Shown here: one piece after another, positions 43,981 to 53,714 of the stretch
Layout of the letters: every line of letters begins with the position of its first letter
Position numbering within the stretch: position 1 is the stretch's first letter
Origin: Tissierella sp. MB52-C2
Lineage (GTDB): Bacteria; Bacillota; Clostridia; Tissierellales; Tissierellaceae
DNA length: 64,000 bases
Assembly: GCF_030931715.1 (NCBI RefSeq)
Contig: NZ_CP133261.1
Span: 2,272,643 to 2,336,642, forward strand
Direction: 5' to 3'
The notes under the pieces: model-generated
The model's database searches: none
What the model was told of the DNA's origin: nothing
The model's input: only the letters and a program-made list of their open reading frames with translations
Translations under genes and position numbers: made by a program

Positions 43981-44841
43981 TTATATCAATTTTCTTTTTA
44001 TTATATATAAAATAACGTTAATAATTAACAAAATCATCATAAGTACAAATCCTGAAGCATAAAGACCATGATAATGGAGACTCCCTACTTCCGCCATTCC
44101 CATTTCAAGAGCAATTAATGAAGGTATCGTTTGACATTTGCCTAGCAATTTAGGCATTATAGGTGCATTACCTATTACCATCATTACAGCCATAGTCTCT
44201 CCCATACCTCTGCCTAATGCTAATACTATAGAAGCTAAAATACTCCTTTTACTATTAGGTAAAACTATATTTCGAATCATATAACCTTTAGAGACTCCTA
44301 AAGCATTTGAATATGCTGAATATTCGTTATACACCTTTTCCATAGATTCTTCACATGTGGAAATAATAAATGGCAGCATCATAATGGAAAGAACTATTCC
44401 TCCTGCTAATACTGACTCACCTGTAGGAAATTCAAACTTTATTTCTAAAAATTTTACAAGTACTAATAAACCAATAAATCCATAAATCACAGATGGTATG
44501 CCTGCTAATACATCTACTATACTTCTAATTATTCTTTTAACCTTTCCATTTGTATAACTAGATAAAACAATAGCATTACCTATACCAATAGGCAATGCTA
44601 TAATAATTCCTATAATTGATACATATATAGTACCTAGTATTATAGGGAATATAGCCAATTTGTCAGCAGGTCCTAATGGATTCCACCTTTTGCCAAAGAT
44701 AAAGTTAGTTATAGATACTTCTTTAAAAAATACTGTACTCTCCTTTAAAATAAAAAATATAATAAAAGAGAGTATTAATACAGAAAATAAAGTTAAAAAG
44801 CTTACTATTCCTTTAAAAATACTATTTTCTAATCTTTTCAC
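43981..44841 (-). CDS. pstC: Phosphate ABC transporter permease PstC
   Basis: A 286-residue, six-segment permease. The family segments KRWNPLGPADKLAIFPIILGT (about 49-69), GIPSVIYGFIGL and the coupling loop YSNALGVSKGYMIRNIVLP (about 175-193) are present. It begins after the hairpin that follows pstS. Confidence 0.93.
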   Translation of the reverse strand: MKRLENSIFKGIVSFLTLFSVLILSFIIFFILKESTVFFKEVSITNFIFGKRWNPLGPADKLAIFPIILGTIYVSIIGIIIALPIGIGNAIVLSSYTNGKVKRIIRSIVDVLAGIPSVIYGFIGLLVLVKFLEIKFEFPTGESVLAGGIVLSIMMLPFIISTCEESMEKVYNEYSAYSNALGVSKGYMIRNIVLPNSKRSILASIVLALGRGMGETMAVMMVIGNAPIMPKLLGKCQTIPSLIALEMGMAEVGSLHYHGLYASGFVLMMILLIINVILYIIKRKLI

Positions 44842-44858
44842 TTAACCACCTCAAAAAA

Positions 44859-44878
44859 TAGGGGCTTTATGGCCCCTA
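44859..44878 (-). terminator. Attenuating terminator between pstS and pstC
   Basis: The minus-strand hairpin TAGGGGC...GCCCCTA directly follows the pstS stop and is followed by TTTTTTG. Partial read-through would give more binding protein than permease. Confidence 0.8.
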
Positions 44879-44881
44879 ATT

Positions 44882-45784
44882 CTAGTTTGCTGGTACAAAT
44901 CCCATTTTTTCAATAATTTGTGAACCTTCATCTGATAAAACAAAGTCCATAAATGCTTGCTGTTCTTGTGTTAACTCTCCTTTTTTTATTGCAATAAGAG
45001 GTCTTGATACCTTATATGATCCATTAACTATATTTTCTTCTGTTGGTTCTACTCCATCTACTTTCAAAGGTATAAGTTTTCCTTGATTTTGATTTACCAT
45101 ACCATATGAGGCATAACCAATAGCGTCTTTATTTTCAATAATTTTTGTAACTAAGGCACCCATTGATGGAGATTGAATAGCATCTTCTCTTACTTGTACA
45201 TCTCCCATTATGCTTTTTTGAAATACTTCATGGGCTCCACCACCTAAGTCTCTAATAACAACTACAATTTCTTTATGCTCAAGGCTTTCATCTAAATCAT
45301 CCCAATACTTGTATTCTCCTGAGAATATCTTCATGATTTCTTCAGTACTTAAACTATCCTTTAGTTTTACTAATGGATTTTCTGGATTTATAGAAATTGT
45401 TAAGGCATCTATACCTAAGACAAACTCCTTCATATCTCCTATCTTTTCTTTTTCCTCACTCTTTACTTCCCTAGCTAACATACCAAAATCACTAATTTCT
45501 TCTATTACTGATTTAGCTCCAGCACCTGAACCACCAGCCGATACATATATAGATATGTTTTCTTCTGGAAAGCTAGAATCTACATTGTTCCATGTAGTAT
45601 TTGATTCAATAAAATCTGTTGCTATAGCTGATATTACAGGTGCCAAAGTAGATGAACCGTTAAAGGTCATTTGTGCTTTAAATGTACTATCCTCTAATGT
45701 TGAACTAACTCCACTATCTCCACATCCAACTAGAGATACAAAGAGCAGTATTGTAATTAATAAAAATGCAATTTTCTTTTTCAT
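44882..45784 (-). CDS. pstS: Phosphate ABC transporter substrate-binding lipoprotein PstS
   Basis: A 300-residue binding protein with a lipoprotein signal peptide (lipobox VSLVGC, Cys about residue 21). The phosphate-binding segments are FNGSSTLAPVISA (about 42-54), SAGGSGAGAKS (about 82) and RDLGGGAHEVFQ (about 175). It captures phosphate outside the membrane. It is the first gene of the pst operon and is followed by an attenuating terminator. Confidence 0.94.
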   Translation of the reverse strand: MKKKIAFLLITILLFVSLVGCGDSGVSSTLEDSTFKAQMTFNGSSTLAPVISAIATDFIESNTTWNNVDSSFPEENISIYVSAGGSGAGAKSVIEEISDFGMLAREVKSEEKEKIGDMKEFVLGIDALTISINPENPLVKLKDSLSTEEIMKIFSGEYKYWDDLDESLEHKEIVVVIRDLGGGAHEVFQKSIMGDVQVREDAIQSPSMGALVTKIIENKDAIGYASYGMVNQNQGKLIPLKVDGVEPTEENIVNGSYKVSRPLIAIKKGELTQEQQAFMDFVLSDEGSQIIEKMGFVPAN

Positions 45785-45828
45785 AATACCCTCCTATGAT
45801 TGTTATATTAATAATTTCCTTAATAAAG

Positions 45829-45856
45829 TTTATATCTCAGAGAGGGTATTGTCCAA
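45829..45856 (-). promoter_or_regulatory. Probable promoter of the pst operon
   Basis: On the minus strand TTGGAC (45856-45851), a 16-nt spacer and TATAAA (45834-45829) are present. No clear Pho-box repeat with 11-bp period was found upstream. Confidence 0.55.
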
Positions 45857-45925
45857 TTAATTCCATCTATGAGGTGATTTACCATTATAGATAAATTTGA
45901 TAACATCTTAACATATTATATAACC

Positions 45926-46912
45926 TTACTGATTTACCATACTTCTTGCAACACTATTCCATCCAAATATACCCCCTGTATGAATGAATAATATGTTTTT
46001 ATGTTTATCAAATGTTCCCTTCTTCACCTCTTCTACTAGACCATACATTGCTTTTCCAGTATATACAGGGTCTAAGATTATACCTTCTAATTTTGCCAAT
46101 TTATGAATAAATTCTATTTCATTTTCCTTACTTAAGGCATATCCATTTCCAATATATCCATCTAAAATATCTATGTCTTTTTTATCTATATGAATTTCCT
46201 CTCCCGTATATATGGATATTCCTTTAAATAACTTTAGTACTATATCCTTAAAGTATTCAGCATCATCACAAATATTTATTCCATAAACTCTTGCATCATT
46301 ATCCTTTATATAATTAGCATAGTATAATCCTGCATAAGTACCACCTGAACCTATGGTAGTTACAATAGCATCAAACTTTATGTCTAGTTCCTTTTCCTGC
46401 TGCAATATTTCTTCCATAGCTTCACAATACCCTAAAGATCCTACTCCGTTAGAAGCTCCCATAGGAATTATATATGGCTTATATCCTTCTTTTATTAGGT
46501 CCTCTTTTATATTTTCCATAATATTTTCTACATTAGAATTAAATTCTTCTGGAGCGACTAATTTAATTTTGGCTCCCAACATTTTATCTAAAAAATAATT
46601 TCCTTCAACTTCACCATTTTCATTACCTCTTAGAGCAAGGTATACCTCCATACCTAATTTCCTAGCTACCGCTGCCGTTGCTCTAGCATGATTTGATTGT
46701 ATACCACCACAAGTAATTAAGTAATTGCAGCCATTATTTATTGCTTCTTTAACTGCATATTCTAATTTTCTAATTTTATTTCCAGATATTTCAGTTCCTG
46801 TTTGATCATCTCTTTTTATATAAATTTCCTTGCCTAACTCCTCACTTAGTCGCCCTAATTTCTCAATTTTAGTTGGTAAATTTGCAAAACTAATCTTTTC
46901 CGGTAATCTCAT
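45926..46912 (-). CDS. PLP-dependent D-cysteine desulfhydrase / ACC deaminase family enzyme
   Basis: A 328-residue fold-type II PLP enzyme. The PLP Lys is in EISGNKIRKLEY (about residues 42-53). Residues around TCGGIQSNHARATAAVARKLG (about 66) and the glycine-rich TTIGSGGTYAGLY (about 187) bind the cofactor and phosphate. The family breaks D-cysteine to pyruvate, H2S and ammonia, or acts on ACC and other D-amino acids. The exact substrate is not resolved. Confidence 0.85.
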   Translation of the reverse strand: MRLPEKISFANLPTKIEKLGRLSEELGKEIYIKRDDQTGTEISGNKIRKLEYAVKEAINNGCNYLITCGGIQSNHARATAAVARKLGMEVYLALRGNENGEVEGNYFLDKMLGAKIKLVAPEEFNSNVENIMENIKEDLIKEGYKPYIIPMGASNGVGSLGYCEAMEEILQQEKELDIKFDAIVTTIGSGGTYAGLYYANYIKDNDARVYGINICDDAEYFKDIVLKLFKGISIYTGEEIHIDKKDIDILDGYIGNGYALSKENEIEFIHKLAKLEGIILDPVYTGKAMYGLVEEVKKGTFDKHKNILFIHTGGIFGWNSVARSMVNQ

Positions 46913-46990
46913 TAAAATCCCTCCAATATATACTATAAAGTAAAAGTCTTTCCAATATTATAGTATCAGATGGTACTAATCCTTTCAATT

Positions 46991-47026
46991 AAAAAACTGT
47001 CTAAGAATGATCCAAGACAGTTTTTT
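46991..47026 (-). terminator. Terminator of the rhodanese gene
   Basis: AAAAAACTGTCT...AGACAGTTTTTT, a symmetrical hairpin directly after the stop of the gene at 47034. Confidence 0.9.
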
Positions 47027-47033
47027 ATCTTAA

Positions 47034-47756
47034 TTATTTTACTAGGGTAAAGTCAAATTCTTTTACACCTTCTATTGCATTTACTACATTTTCATATCCT
47101 AGACCTTCTAATTCTTGTGCAACCTCTGCACTTTTAGTACCAGTATTACAGTATAATGCTATAGTTTTGTCTTTAGGTAATTTATCAAGATTTGATTCTA
47201 TAGCATCAAATGGAATATTAATAGCTCCTTCAATCATTCCTTCTTCCCCTACTTGTTTTTCTGGCCTAACGTCTACTAATACTATATCTTTATCTTCATC
47301 TATAAGATTTTGGAAAGCTGCCCCTCTTATATCATCATAATGAACTAAATCATATTCAAACTCTTTTACTCCTGCTCCATTAGTTACATTTGTAAATCCA
47401 TTCTTAACTAAGATTTCTGCAACATCTCCACTTTTTTTACCTGAATTACAATAAGTTATTATTGGAAATTCTTTTAAATCTTCAATTTCAGCAATTCTAT
47501 CTTCGAAACCATCTACATTCATGTTTATAGCATTTGGAATATGTCCTGCTTTGTATTCTTCAGGAGAACGTACATCTATGATTAGAACCTTGTCTTTATC
47601 TTTTCCTGAATTTTGCTTTACAAGTTCTTCCCCTGTCATAGATTTTATTAATCCAGAGTCCGAGCTGGTTGGATTTTTTCCACAGGCAACAGTTAATATC
47701 ATAGCTAATGTCATTATTGCAATTAATGTAATAAATTTAAATCTTTTGTTATTCAT
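47034..47756 (-). CDS. Lipoprotein with two rhodanese domains
   Basis: 240 residues. A lipoprotein signal peptide has lipobox LTVAC (Cys about residue 25). Two rhodanese-like domains follow. Each has its own active-site loop with catalytic Cys: CNSGKKS at about 107-113 and CNTGTKS at about 208-214. DVRSPEEYKAGHIPNAIN and DVRPEKQ...GAINIPF mark each domain start. It probably moves sulfane sulfur at the cell surface. The PLP enzyme that can release sulfide from cysteine lies just downstream, which may be functionally linked. Confidence 0.88.
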   Translation of the reverse strand: MNNKRFKFITLIAIMTLAMILTVACGKNPTSSDSGLIKSMTGEELVKQNSGKDKDKVLIIDVRSPEEYKAGHIPNAINMNVDGFEDRIAEIEDLKEFPIITYCNSGKKSGDVAEILVKNGFTNVTNGAGVKEFEYDLVHYDDIRGAAFQNLIDEDKDIVLVDVRPEKQVGEEGMIEGAINIPFDAIESNLDKLPKDKTIALYCNTGTKSAEVAQELEGLGYENVVNAIEGVKEFDFTLVK

Positions 47757-48035
47757 CTATTTTCCTCCTATTTCAAATTAATATTAATTTAACCTTATTA
47801 AGTGTAACATCCTTAATTTCTCACTTCAATACATATAAACAATTTTTATTTATTAAATCTAACTATAGATTTACTTAATTGAATAAAAACATAGACTTTT
47901 CTAGATTTTAATTATATATTATTTATATGACAATTTTTAACAAACAATATTTAGTATTATAATTTATATTATATATTCACTAAAGAATTTAATATTAAAT
48001 ATTTCTTTTTACAATAAATTTAAGAGGTGATTTTT

Positions 48036-49502
48036 TTGTTTAAGAAATTTACTAAACCTCCATGTGAAGAAGCTTCATGCATAGTTAGGTATGTTGAAGA
48101 TTCACTAAATGGAATAGTTGTAGATAAACCCAATGTTAAGTATCCTATTCATATTCAAGTATTCGAACACTTCCAAAAATTACTTGATAATGAGAATAAT
48201 ATGGCAGATTCCACTAAAGAAATACTTCATATACTTACTTCCTTAAGTAGCTTTGATGTGGGTATGACTCATATTTCAAATCAATTAACAGGATTTGCAC
48301 ATGAAATGGCAATTTTAAGTGAGTCTAATTTGGCAATGGTAGAAGAAACAACTGCTAGTATGAGCCAAGTAAATGAATCTATTATAAGCACTTCTGAGAC
48401 TTTAGACAATTTATCTGCTGAATCTGAATCTTTAGCATCTAAAAATGATCATAGCATGAGTATCCTTAAAGAAGTTCAGGTTTTAAAAGATAATGTTATA
48501 AACGATACTGGAGTTATGAGTGACAAAATACATCAATTAGTTAATCTAGCCACGGAAGTAGGTAAAATAGTAGATAGTGTACAATCTATAGCTGAACAGA
48601 CCAATTTATTAGCATTAAATGCAGCTATAGAGGCTGCTAGAGCTGGTGAGCATGGAAGAGGCTTTGCAGTTGTAGCCGATGAAATTAGAAAGTTAGCTGA
48701 TAATACGAAGGAAGAACTTGATGGGATGAGGGATTTTGTAAATAATATACACGAAGCTACTTATGAAGGAAATGAGAGTCTAACTCGTACCTTAAAATCT
48801 ACAGAAGAAATGAGTAGTAAAATAGAACTTGTCTACGATACCGTTAGTGCCAATGTAGACATGCTAAAAACTGTGACAATAGATGTTGATAATATTCATG
48901 AATCTATGGAAAGCGTAAAATTTGCAGCAGACGAGATTAATCAAGCAATGGAAGCCTCTACTGCTGACTCTGAAAAGCTTACTCATATGACCCACAGTAT
49001 TCACAATGATGCCATGGAAACTGTAAATTTTGCAGGACAACTTTCACAAATCGATGACCAGCTTTCTACCATTGTGTCTACAATGTTTCAGGGGTTAAAG
49101 GGTGGAGCCCATGGACTTACAAATAAGGAGATACAGGACATTATAAAAAATGCTAAGGTTGCCCATTTAAAGTGGATGGAAGGTCTTAACAAAATCGTAA
49201 CAGAGATGCGTATATATCCTTTACAAACTAACTCAAAGAAATGTGCCTTTGGACATTTCTATCATTCAATTGAAATAGATCATTCTGAAATTAAGAATGA
49301 ATGGGAAACAATAGATAGCATCCACCATAACTTTCATAGTATGGGGGATAAGGTAATTGCTGCTGTAAAGGGAAATGATGAAACAAAAGCAAAAAAGTTA
49401 TATCTTGAGGCAGAGGATCTTTCAGATCAAATGATAAACTTATTAAACCAAATTGATTATAAAATAACTGAATTAAACAAGATAAATTCATCTATATTTT
49501 AA
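48036..49502 (+). CDS. Soluble methyl-accepting chemotaxis protein with C-terminal CZB domain
   Basis: 488 residues with no membrane segment. An N-terminal part with two Cys (about 10 and 15) leads into an MCP signalling domain with the conserved hairpin [31 protein letters not shown] at about 186-216. A C-terminal CZB domain (about 365-470) has [18 protein letters not shown] and [10 protein letters not shown], giving the expected His/Cys zinc ligands. CZB domains sense zinc or oxidants such as HOCl. The start is TTG 48036 with AGAGGTG upstream; the in-frame GTG at 48027 is inside that site. It is transcribed alone. Confidence 0.9.
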   Translation: MFKKFTKPPCEEASCIVRYVEDSLNGIVVDKPNVKYPIHIQVFEHFQKLLDNENNMADSTKEILHILTSLSSFDVGMTHISNQLTGFAHEMAILSESNLAMVEETTASMSQVNESIISTSETLDNLSAESESLASKNDHSMSILKEVQVLKDNVINDTGVMSDKIHQLVNLATEVGKIVDSVQSIAEQTNLLALNAAIEAARAGEHGRGFAVVADEIRKLADNTKEELDGMRDFVNNIHEATYEGNESLTRTLKSTEEMSSKIELVYDTVSANVDMLKTVTIDVDNIHESMESVKFAADEINQAMEASTADSEKLTHMTHSIHNDAMETVNFAGQLSQIDDQLSTIVSTMFQGLKGGAHGLTNKEIQDIIKNAKVAHLKWMEGLNKIVTEMRIYPLQTNSKKCAFGHFYHSIEIDHSEIKNEWETIDSIHHNFHSMGDKVIAAVKGNDETKAKKLYLEAEDLSDQMINLLNQIDYKITELNKINSSIF

Positions 49503-49540
49503 AATAAGAAATCCGAATATATATTCGGATTTCTTATTTT
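49501..49540. terminator. Bidirectional terminator between convergent genes
   Basis: AAAATAAGAAATCCGAATAT and its exact complement form a perfect hairpin with T-tracts on both strands. It serves the chemoreceptor (plus) and the baeRF gene (minus). Confidence 0.92.
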
Positions 49541-50705
49541 AATATCTTAGAACTGCTACTATGCTTTTTCCATCAGGTACTTTATCTTCATCTAATATAT
49601 ATACAGTCCCACCTCTTGATATAGTTAATGTTGCCACTCGCTCCATTAAATCTTCATTTTCTGTTCTTTGTTCTTCATGGAACTCTATTTTATTAGTTTC
49701 TGGATCAAAACTTCCCCATCGACTTACTCCCTTAGCAATAAATAGAGTTTCTACTTGACCATTATAAGCTTGAAACAATATTTTCTTTAGTGAATTAGAA
49801 AAAAGATTGTTTTTTTGACCTGAATACTGTCTGTATTTATCTTCTGCTAATTCTTGTATCTTTAAAAATTTAGGCTCTATAATACTCCAAGCCATTTTTT
49901 GCAAATCATCTCCGTACAATATCTCAGGATTACCTTTTATAAATTCATCTACTATATTTGGATAGTTACTTATTTCCTTATATATAGGAATCAGATACTC
50001 TACTCCTGCTAATATTAAAGGTATCTCATCTCCTTTATATAATTTATTTAAAGATTCGTCTATTGCTCTGAAATATCTAATAAGCTCATTTCTTTCAAAG
50101 TCATTTTCGTTTCCCTGTCCTTGGGTTACACTATTATATACTAATTCATTGGTGCCACCTTTGGGGTTTGCAGTTTTAATCGTTAAGTTAGTTCTCGGAT
50201 CATTATCCACTTGCATATCATGAATACTCCTTGGTGCTTCTTCCATCCTAATTTCTTTAACCATTTGTCTTGAAGCTTTAAATAATCGCATTTCATTTTT
50301 ACTTAAAGCTAATATCAGATATTGTCCGTCTCCTGTAAAAAGAGGAAATAATGGCTTTGTATAAAATTTATTGGATACTATTGTCTGTTCTTCTACTTCA
50401 AATGGAAGATGATAATAATTCATATTTTCTGAAGTTAAGAATATAGCTAAACCCTCAGTTTGATTTTGCCAAAAGACTGTTTCATCTATTAAATTACTTG
50501 CAGACGTTAAAATATGTTTAACTTCAGATTTATCTAGTCCCATCTTAAATAATTTATCTTCTGCTTCTCTTATTCTTTGCTTTAGTCGTATTGGGTTTTG
50601 CTTAATATCTGCTCCCATACGAAAAGTAGGAAAATACATTGATACACATAACTCTTCTTCTTTATTTATTAAATCTTCTAATTTTTTTCTAGTTAGTATA
50701 TTCAT
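49539..50705 (-). CDS. baeRF-domain protein (bacterial archaeo-eukaryotic release factor-like)
   Basis: 388 residues, cytoplasmic. The opening LTRKKLEDLINKEEELCVSMYFPTFRMGAD, a central release-factor-like core (DERSLNKLYKGDEIPLILAGVEYL-type segment about residue 215) and a C-terminal domain ending VYILDEDKVPDGKSIVAVLRY match the baeRF group. These relate to eRF1/Pelota and are thought to act on stalled or hibernating ribosomes, but the function is largely untested. I see no GGQ motif. It is transcribed alone between two terminators. Confidence 0.75.
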   Translation of the reverse strand: MNILTRKKLEDLINKEEELCVSMYFPTFRMGADIKQNPIRLKQRIREAEDKLFKMGLDKSEVKHILTSASNLIDETVFWQNQTEGLAIFLTSENMNYYHLPFEVEEQTIVSNKFYTKPLFPLFTGDGQYLILALSKNEMRLFKASRQMVKEIRMEEAPRSIHDMQVDNDPRTNLTIKTANPKGGTNELVYNSVTQGQGNENDFERNELIRYFRAIDESLNKLYKGDEIPLILAGVEYLIPIYKEISNYPNIVDEFIKGNPEILYGDDLQKMAWSIIEPKFLKIQELAEDKYRQYSGQKNNLFSNSLKKILFQAYNGQVETLFIAKGVSRWGSFDPETNKIEFHEEQRTENEDLMERVATLTISRGGTVYILDEDKVPDGKSIVAVLRY

Positions 50706-51033
50706 TGCAACCTCCCATGAAAAATTATTTGGTTTTAAAAAATTATTATCATTTTTAATTTGCCCATTATATCGTTCATTATGTTATGGTTTCTTTAGGT
50801 TAAAAGTTTATATATTGAAAAACCTCCAAATGTATGTTAGCCATTTGGAGGTTTTTGGAATTTTTTTACAATTTAAACATTAGCTAAATGACAAGAGACT
50901 TAATGGTCATTTAGATTCTGAAGTATTGATTCATTTGACCTACATATATCCATATATTCAGTACAGCAAATATAACTTTCCTAGTGATTATAAAAAACCT
51001 TAATTTTTTTAAAACATTTAAGGTTTTTTAATT
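50706..51033. other. Intergenic region with an orphan hairpin
   Basis: The region upstream of the baeRF gene. It contains a strong hairpin AAAACCTCCAAATG...CATTTGGAGGTTTTT at 50818-50856 that is not next to any stop codon, and the lplA terminator at 50992-51029. Between them, 50857-50991 is AT-rich without coding signs. The orphan hairpin could end a small RNA, or be a leader structure of the baeRF transcript. Confidence 0.5.
50992..51029 (-). terminator. Terminator of lplA
   Basis: AAAAAACCTTAA...TTTAAGGTTTTTT immediately follows the lplA stop. Confidence 0.88.
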
Positions 51034-52026
51034 TTATTGAAACAGTAATTCTATAAATTCTTCTTCAGTAATATTACCAAAATATTTTTGTAAAGGCTCA
51101 CTTTCTATGGCCTTTGTTACTTCTTTTTTATCGTATCTTACTCCGTTTAATTTGTCCTGAAGTAAACTTACATCTTCTACCCCGAAGAAATCACCATATA
51201 TCTTTGTATCTGCTATTAATCCATTTATTACATTAAATCTAATATCAATACTTCCAAAGGGGAATCTTTTATAATTCTTGTAATTTGATTTTGGTGATTC
51301 TCCATAGTTCCATTCCCAAGTAGAATATTTTTCTTCAAACATTTTTTGGATGTTATCTAGATCTTCTTGAGTTAGTTTATATTCTTCTGGTTCTAATCCT
51401 TCCATTTCAAATATGTTCTTTAGTAATATTTCTTTAAATTTAGCCATATCTATATCTTCTTCTAAATAAGATTTTATATTTGTAACTCTACTTTTTACTG
51501 ATTTTACTCCCTTAGATTCAATTTTATCCTGTTTTACATTTAAAGCTTTTGATAATACGTCTAGCTCTGTATCAAACAATAGTGTCCCATGGTTTAAAAC
51601 TCTCTTTTTCCATACTGATTGAGCAATACCTGAGAATTTTTTTCCATCTATGGTCATATCGTTTCTACCAGATAATTCGCATTTAATACCTAGTTTTTCT
51701 AAGGATTTAACTATTGGTATATTATATTTTTTAAAATCAATTTTTTCAGGACCAGCAGACATACTAATTATACTAAAATTAAGGTTACCAAGGTCATGGT
51801 ATACTGCTCCACCACCAGTTACTCTTCTAACTACCCTTATTCCATTTTCCTCTATATAATCTTGGTTTACTTCTTCAATTGTATTTTGATTTTTTCCTAC
51901 AATAATGGCAGGACCATTTATCCAAAGTATTACATAATCTTCCTTTAAATCTAAGCTTTTAAAACAATATTCCTCAAAAGCTAAATTGTATCGTGGGTCA
52001 TTTGAATTGTTTACTAAGTATTTCAT
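51034..52026 (-). CDS. lplA: Lipoate-protein ligase A
   Basis: 330 residues. The catalytic domain has NSNDPRYNLAFEEYCF near the start, then GKNQNT, VVRRVTGGGAVYHDLGNLNFS (about residues 68-88) and the lysine-containing GKKFSGIAQS (about 128). A C-terminal accessory domain (about 255-330) completes the fold. It adenylates lipoate and attaches it to 2-oxoacid dehydrogenase or glycine cleavage H proteins. It is the last gene of a tight three-gene run with the beta-CASP and FAD genes. Confidence 0.94.
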   Translation of the reverse strand: MKYLVNNSNDPRYNLAFEEYCFKSLDLKEDYVILWINGPAIIVGKNQNTIEEVNQDYIEENGIRVVRRVTGGGAVYHDLGNLNFSIISMSAGPEKIDFKKYNIPIVKSLEKLGIKCELSGRNDMTIDGKKFSGIAQSVWKKRVLNHGTLLFDTELDVLSKALNVKQDKIESKGVKSVKSRVTNIKSYLEEDIDMAKFKEILLKNIFEMEGLEPEEYKLTQEDLDNIQKMFEEKYSTWEWNYGESPKSNYKNYKRFPFGSIDIRFNVINGLIADTKIYGDFFGVEDVSLLQDKLNGVRYDKKEVTKAIESEPLQKYFGNITEEEFIELLFQ

Positions 52027-52051
52027 ATATTCCTCCTATTGTTCATAATTT

Positions 52052-53683
52052 TCATTTTCCTATAATAATGTTTAATTCCATCAATGTATGTTGCAACTCT
52101 ATTAATTGATTTTTAATTTCATCATAATTAGCAGCCAATACCTTATCGTCTACTAACCTTCCTGATTTATCTATTAGTGCCTCAAATTGATTATATGCTG
52201 TTTTAAACTCATTTTCAATATCTTCTTTTAGCATAATAGGGGTTAACTTTTCTTTTTTAGTTAGTTCTACATCATCCTTAGCTATATTGAAGCTATCTCC
52301 AATATTAGGAATTATAGTTTCAACTCTGTATAAATGTGTAATAAGAGTTGAAAGTTGTGTAGCTGCTTCTTCCTCACCATGAACAATAAATATCTTCTTA
52401 GGTTTAATTTGAAAATTATTTAGCCAATCAAGTAATGCCTTTTGGTCTGCGTGACCTGAAAATCCTTCTAAGTCATAAATTTCAGCCTTGACATCGATTT
52501 CCTCTCCAAGTATTTTTACTTTTTTCTTACCATCTAGAAGTATTCTTCCTAGGGTTCCCTGAGCTTGATATCCAACAAAGACTAAGCTATTTCTATTGTC
52601 CCACAGATTATGTTTTAAATGATGTCTTATTCTTCCTGCTGTAGCCATTCCACTTGATGATATTATAACCTTTGGAAATTCAAATTTGTTTAATGCCATA
52701 GACTCTTCTTGAGTTTTTACATATCTCAAATTTTTAAATTCAAAAGGATTATCTCCACGTAATATAAGTTCTCTTGCTTCTTCATTAAAGCTGCTTGAGT
52801 TTCTCTTAAAAGCTTCAGTAGCTTCCACTGCCATTGGGCTATCAATGTAAATAGGAATTTTCATATATTCTTCTACATCAGAATTATATTCATAATATTT
52901 ATTTAGTTGATATATTAACTCTTGAGTCCTCCCTACTGCAAAGGATGGAATAATGACAGTACCACCTCTTAATACAGTTTTATTGATGATATCTATTAGA
53001 TTTTGAGTACTTTCACTATAGCTATCGTGAACTTTATTTCCATAGGTAGACTCTATAATTAAATAGTCTGCCTCATCTATATAATCAGGATTATTAATAA
53101 TAGGCCTATTTGGCATCCCTAAATCTCCAGAGAAAACTATCTTTTCTTCATCCTTGCTTTCCTTTATCCATAATTCTAATATGGCAGATCCTAATATATG
53201 TCCAGCATCCTTGAATCTAATTTGAATACTATCATTGATTTTTATTCTTTGGTCTATGAAATAAGGCTCAAAATACTTTAAACTATTTTCTGCATCTCTC
53301 ATGGTATATAAAGGTTCAATAGTTTTTTTTCCTGCTCTTTGTCTCTTTCTATTTTCCCATTCTATATCTGATTCCTGTATCTTTGCACTATCTTTTAACA
53401 TTATCTTACATAAGTCATAGGTTGCATTTGTAGTAATTATTCTACCCCTAAAGCCTTCTTTTACTAACTTGGGAATTCTTCCACTATGATCTATATGGGC
53501 ATGAGTTAAAATTAGAAAATCTATATCATTTGGATTATATGGAAAATTATCATAGTTTAATCTTTCCATTTCTTCGTTTCCTTGAAACATTCCACAGTCA
53601 ACTAATATATTGTATTTTTCAGTTTTTACGAGGTAATTAGAACCTGTAACCATTTTTGCCGCACCAAAGAATTGAATATCCAT
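52052..53683 (-). CDS. Beta-CASP metallo-beta-lactamase fold ribonuclease-like protein
   Basis: 543 residues. The metal site motif HAHIDHSG is at about residues 60-67. Another metal His/Asp pair lies at DAGHILGS and SGDLG. A beta-CASP insert holds the PSFAVGRTQEL and SSSGMATAGR motifs, and the final His is in SGHADQ. This is the CPSF/RNase J-like hydrolase group; RNA is the likely substrate. It lies 25 nt upstream of lplA. Confidence 0.9.
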   Translation of the reverse strand: MDIQFFGAAKMVTGSNYLVKTEKYNILVDCGMFQGNEEMERLNYDNFPYNPNDIDFLILTHAHIDHSGRIPKLVKEGFRGRIITTNATYDLCKIMLKDSAKIQESDIEWENRKRQRAGKKTIEPLYTMRDAENSLKYFEPYFIDQRIKINDSIQIRFKDAGHILGSAILELWIKESKDEEKIVFSGDLGMPNRPIINNPDYIDEADYLIIESTYGNKVHDSYSESTQNLIDIINKTVLRGGTVIIPSFAVGRTQELIYQLNKYYEYNSDVEEYMKIPIYIDSPMAVEATEAFKRNSSSFNEEARELILRGDNPFEFKNLRYVKTQEESMALNKFEFPKVIISSSGMATAGRIRHHLKHNLWDNRNSLVFVGYQAQGTLGRILLDGKKKVKILGEEIDVKAEIYDLEGFSGHADQKALLDWLNNFQIKPKKIFIVHGEEEAATQLSTLITHLYRVETIIPNIGDSFNIAKDDVELTKKEKLTPIMLKEDIENEFKTAYNQFEALIDKSGRLVDDKVLAANYDEIKNQLIELQHTLMELNIIIGK

Positions 53684-53714
53684 ATTTATACCTCCAATTT
53701 CATGGTCTTAGAAA

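Noticed and set aside
45885-45915. Two TGTTA repeats upstream of pstS as a possible PhoP box
   Set aside because: The repeat period is 8 bp, not the 11 bp needed for a PhoP-type tandem site, and it lies far from the predicted -35.
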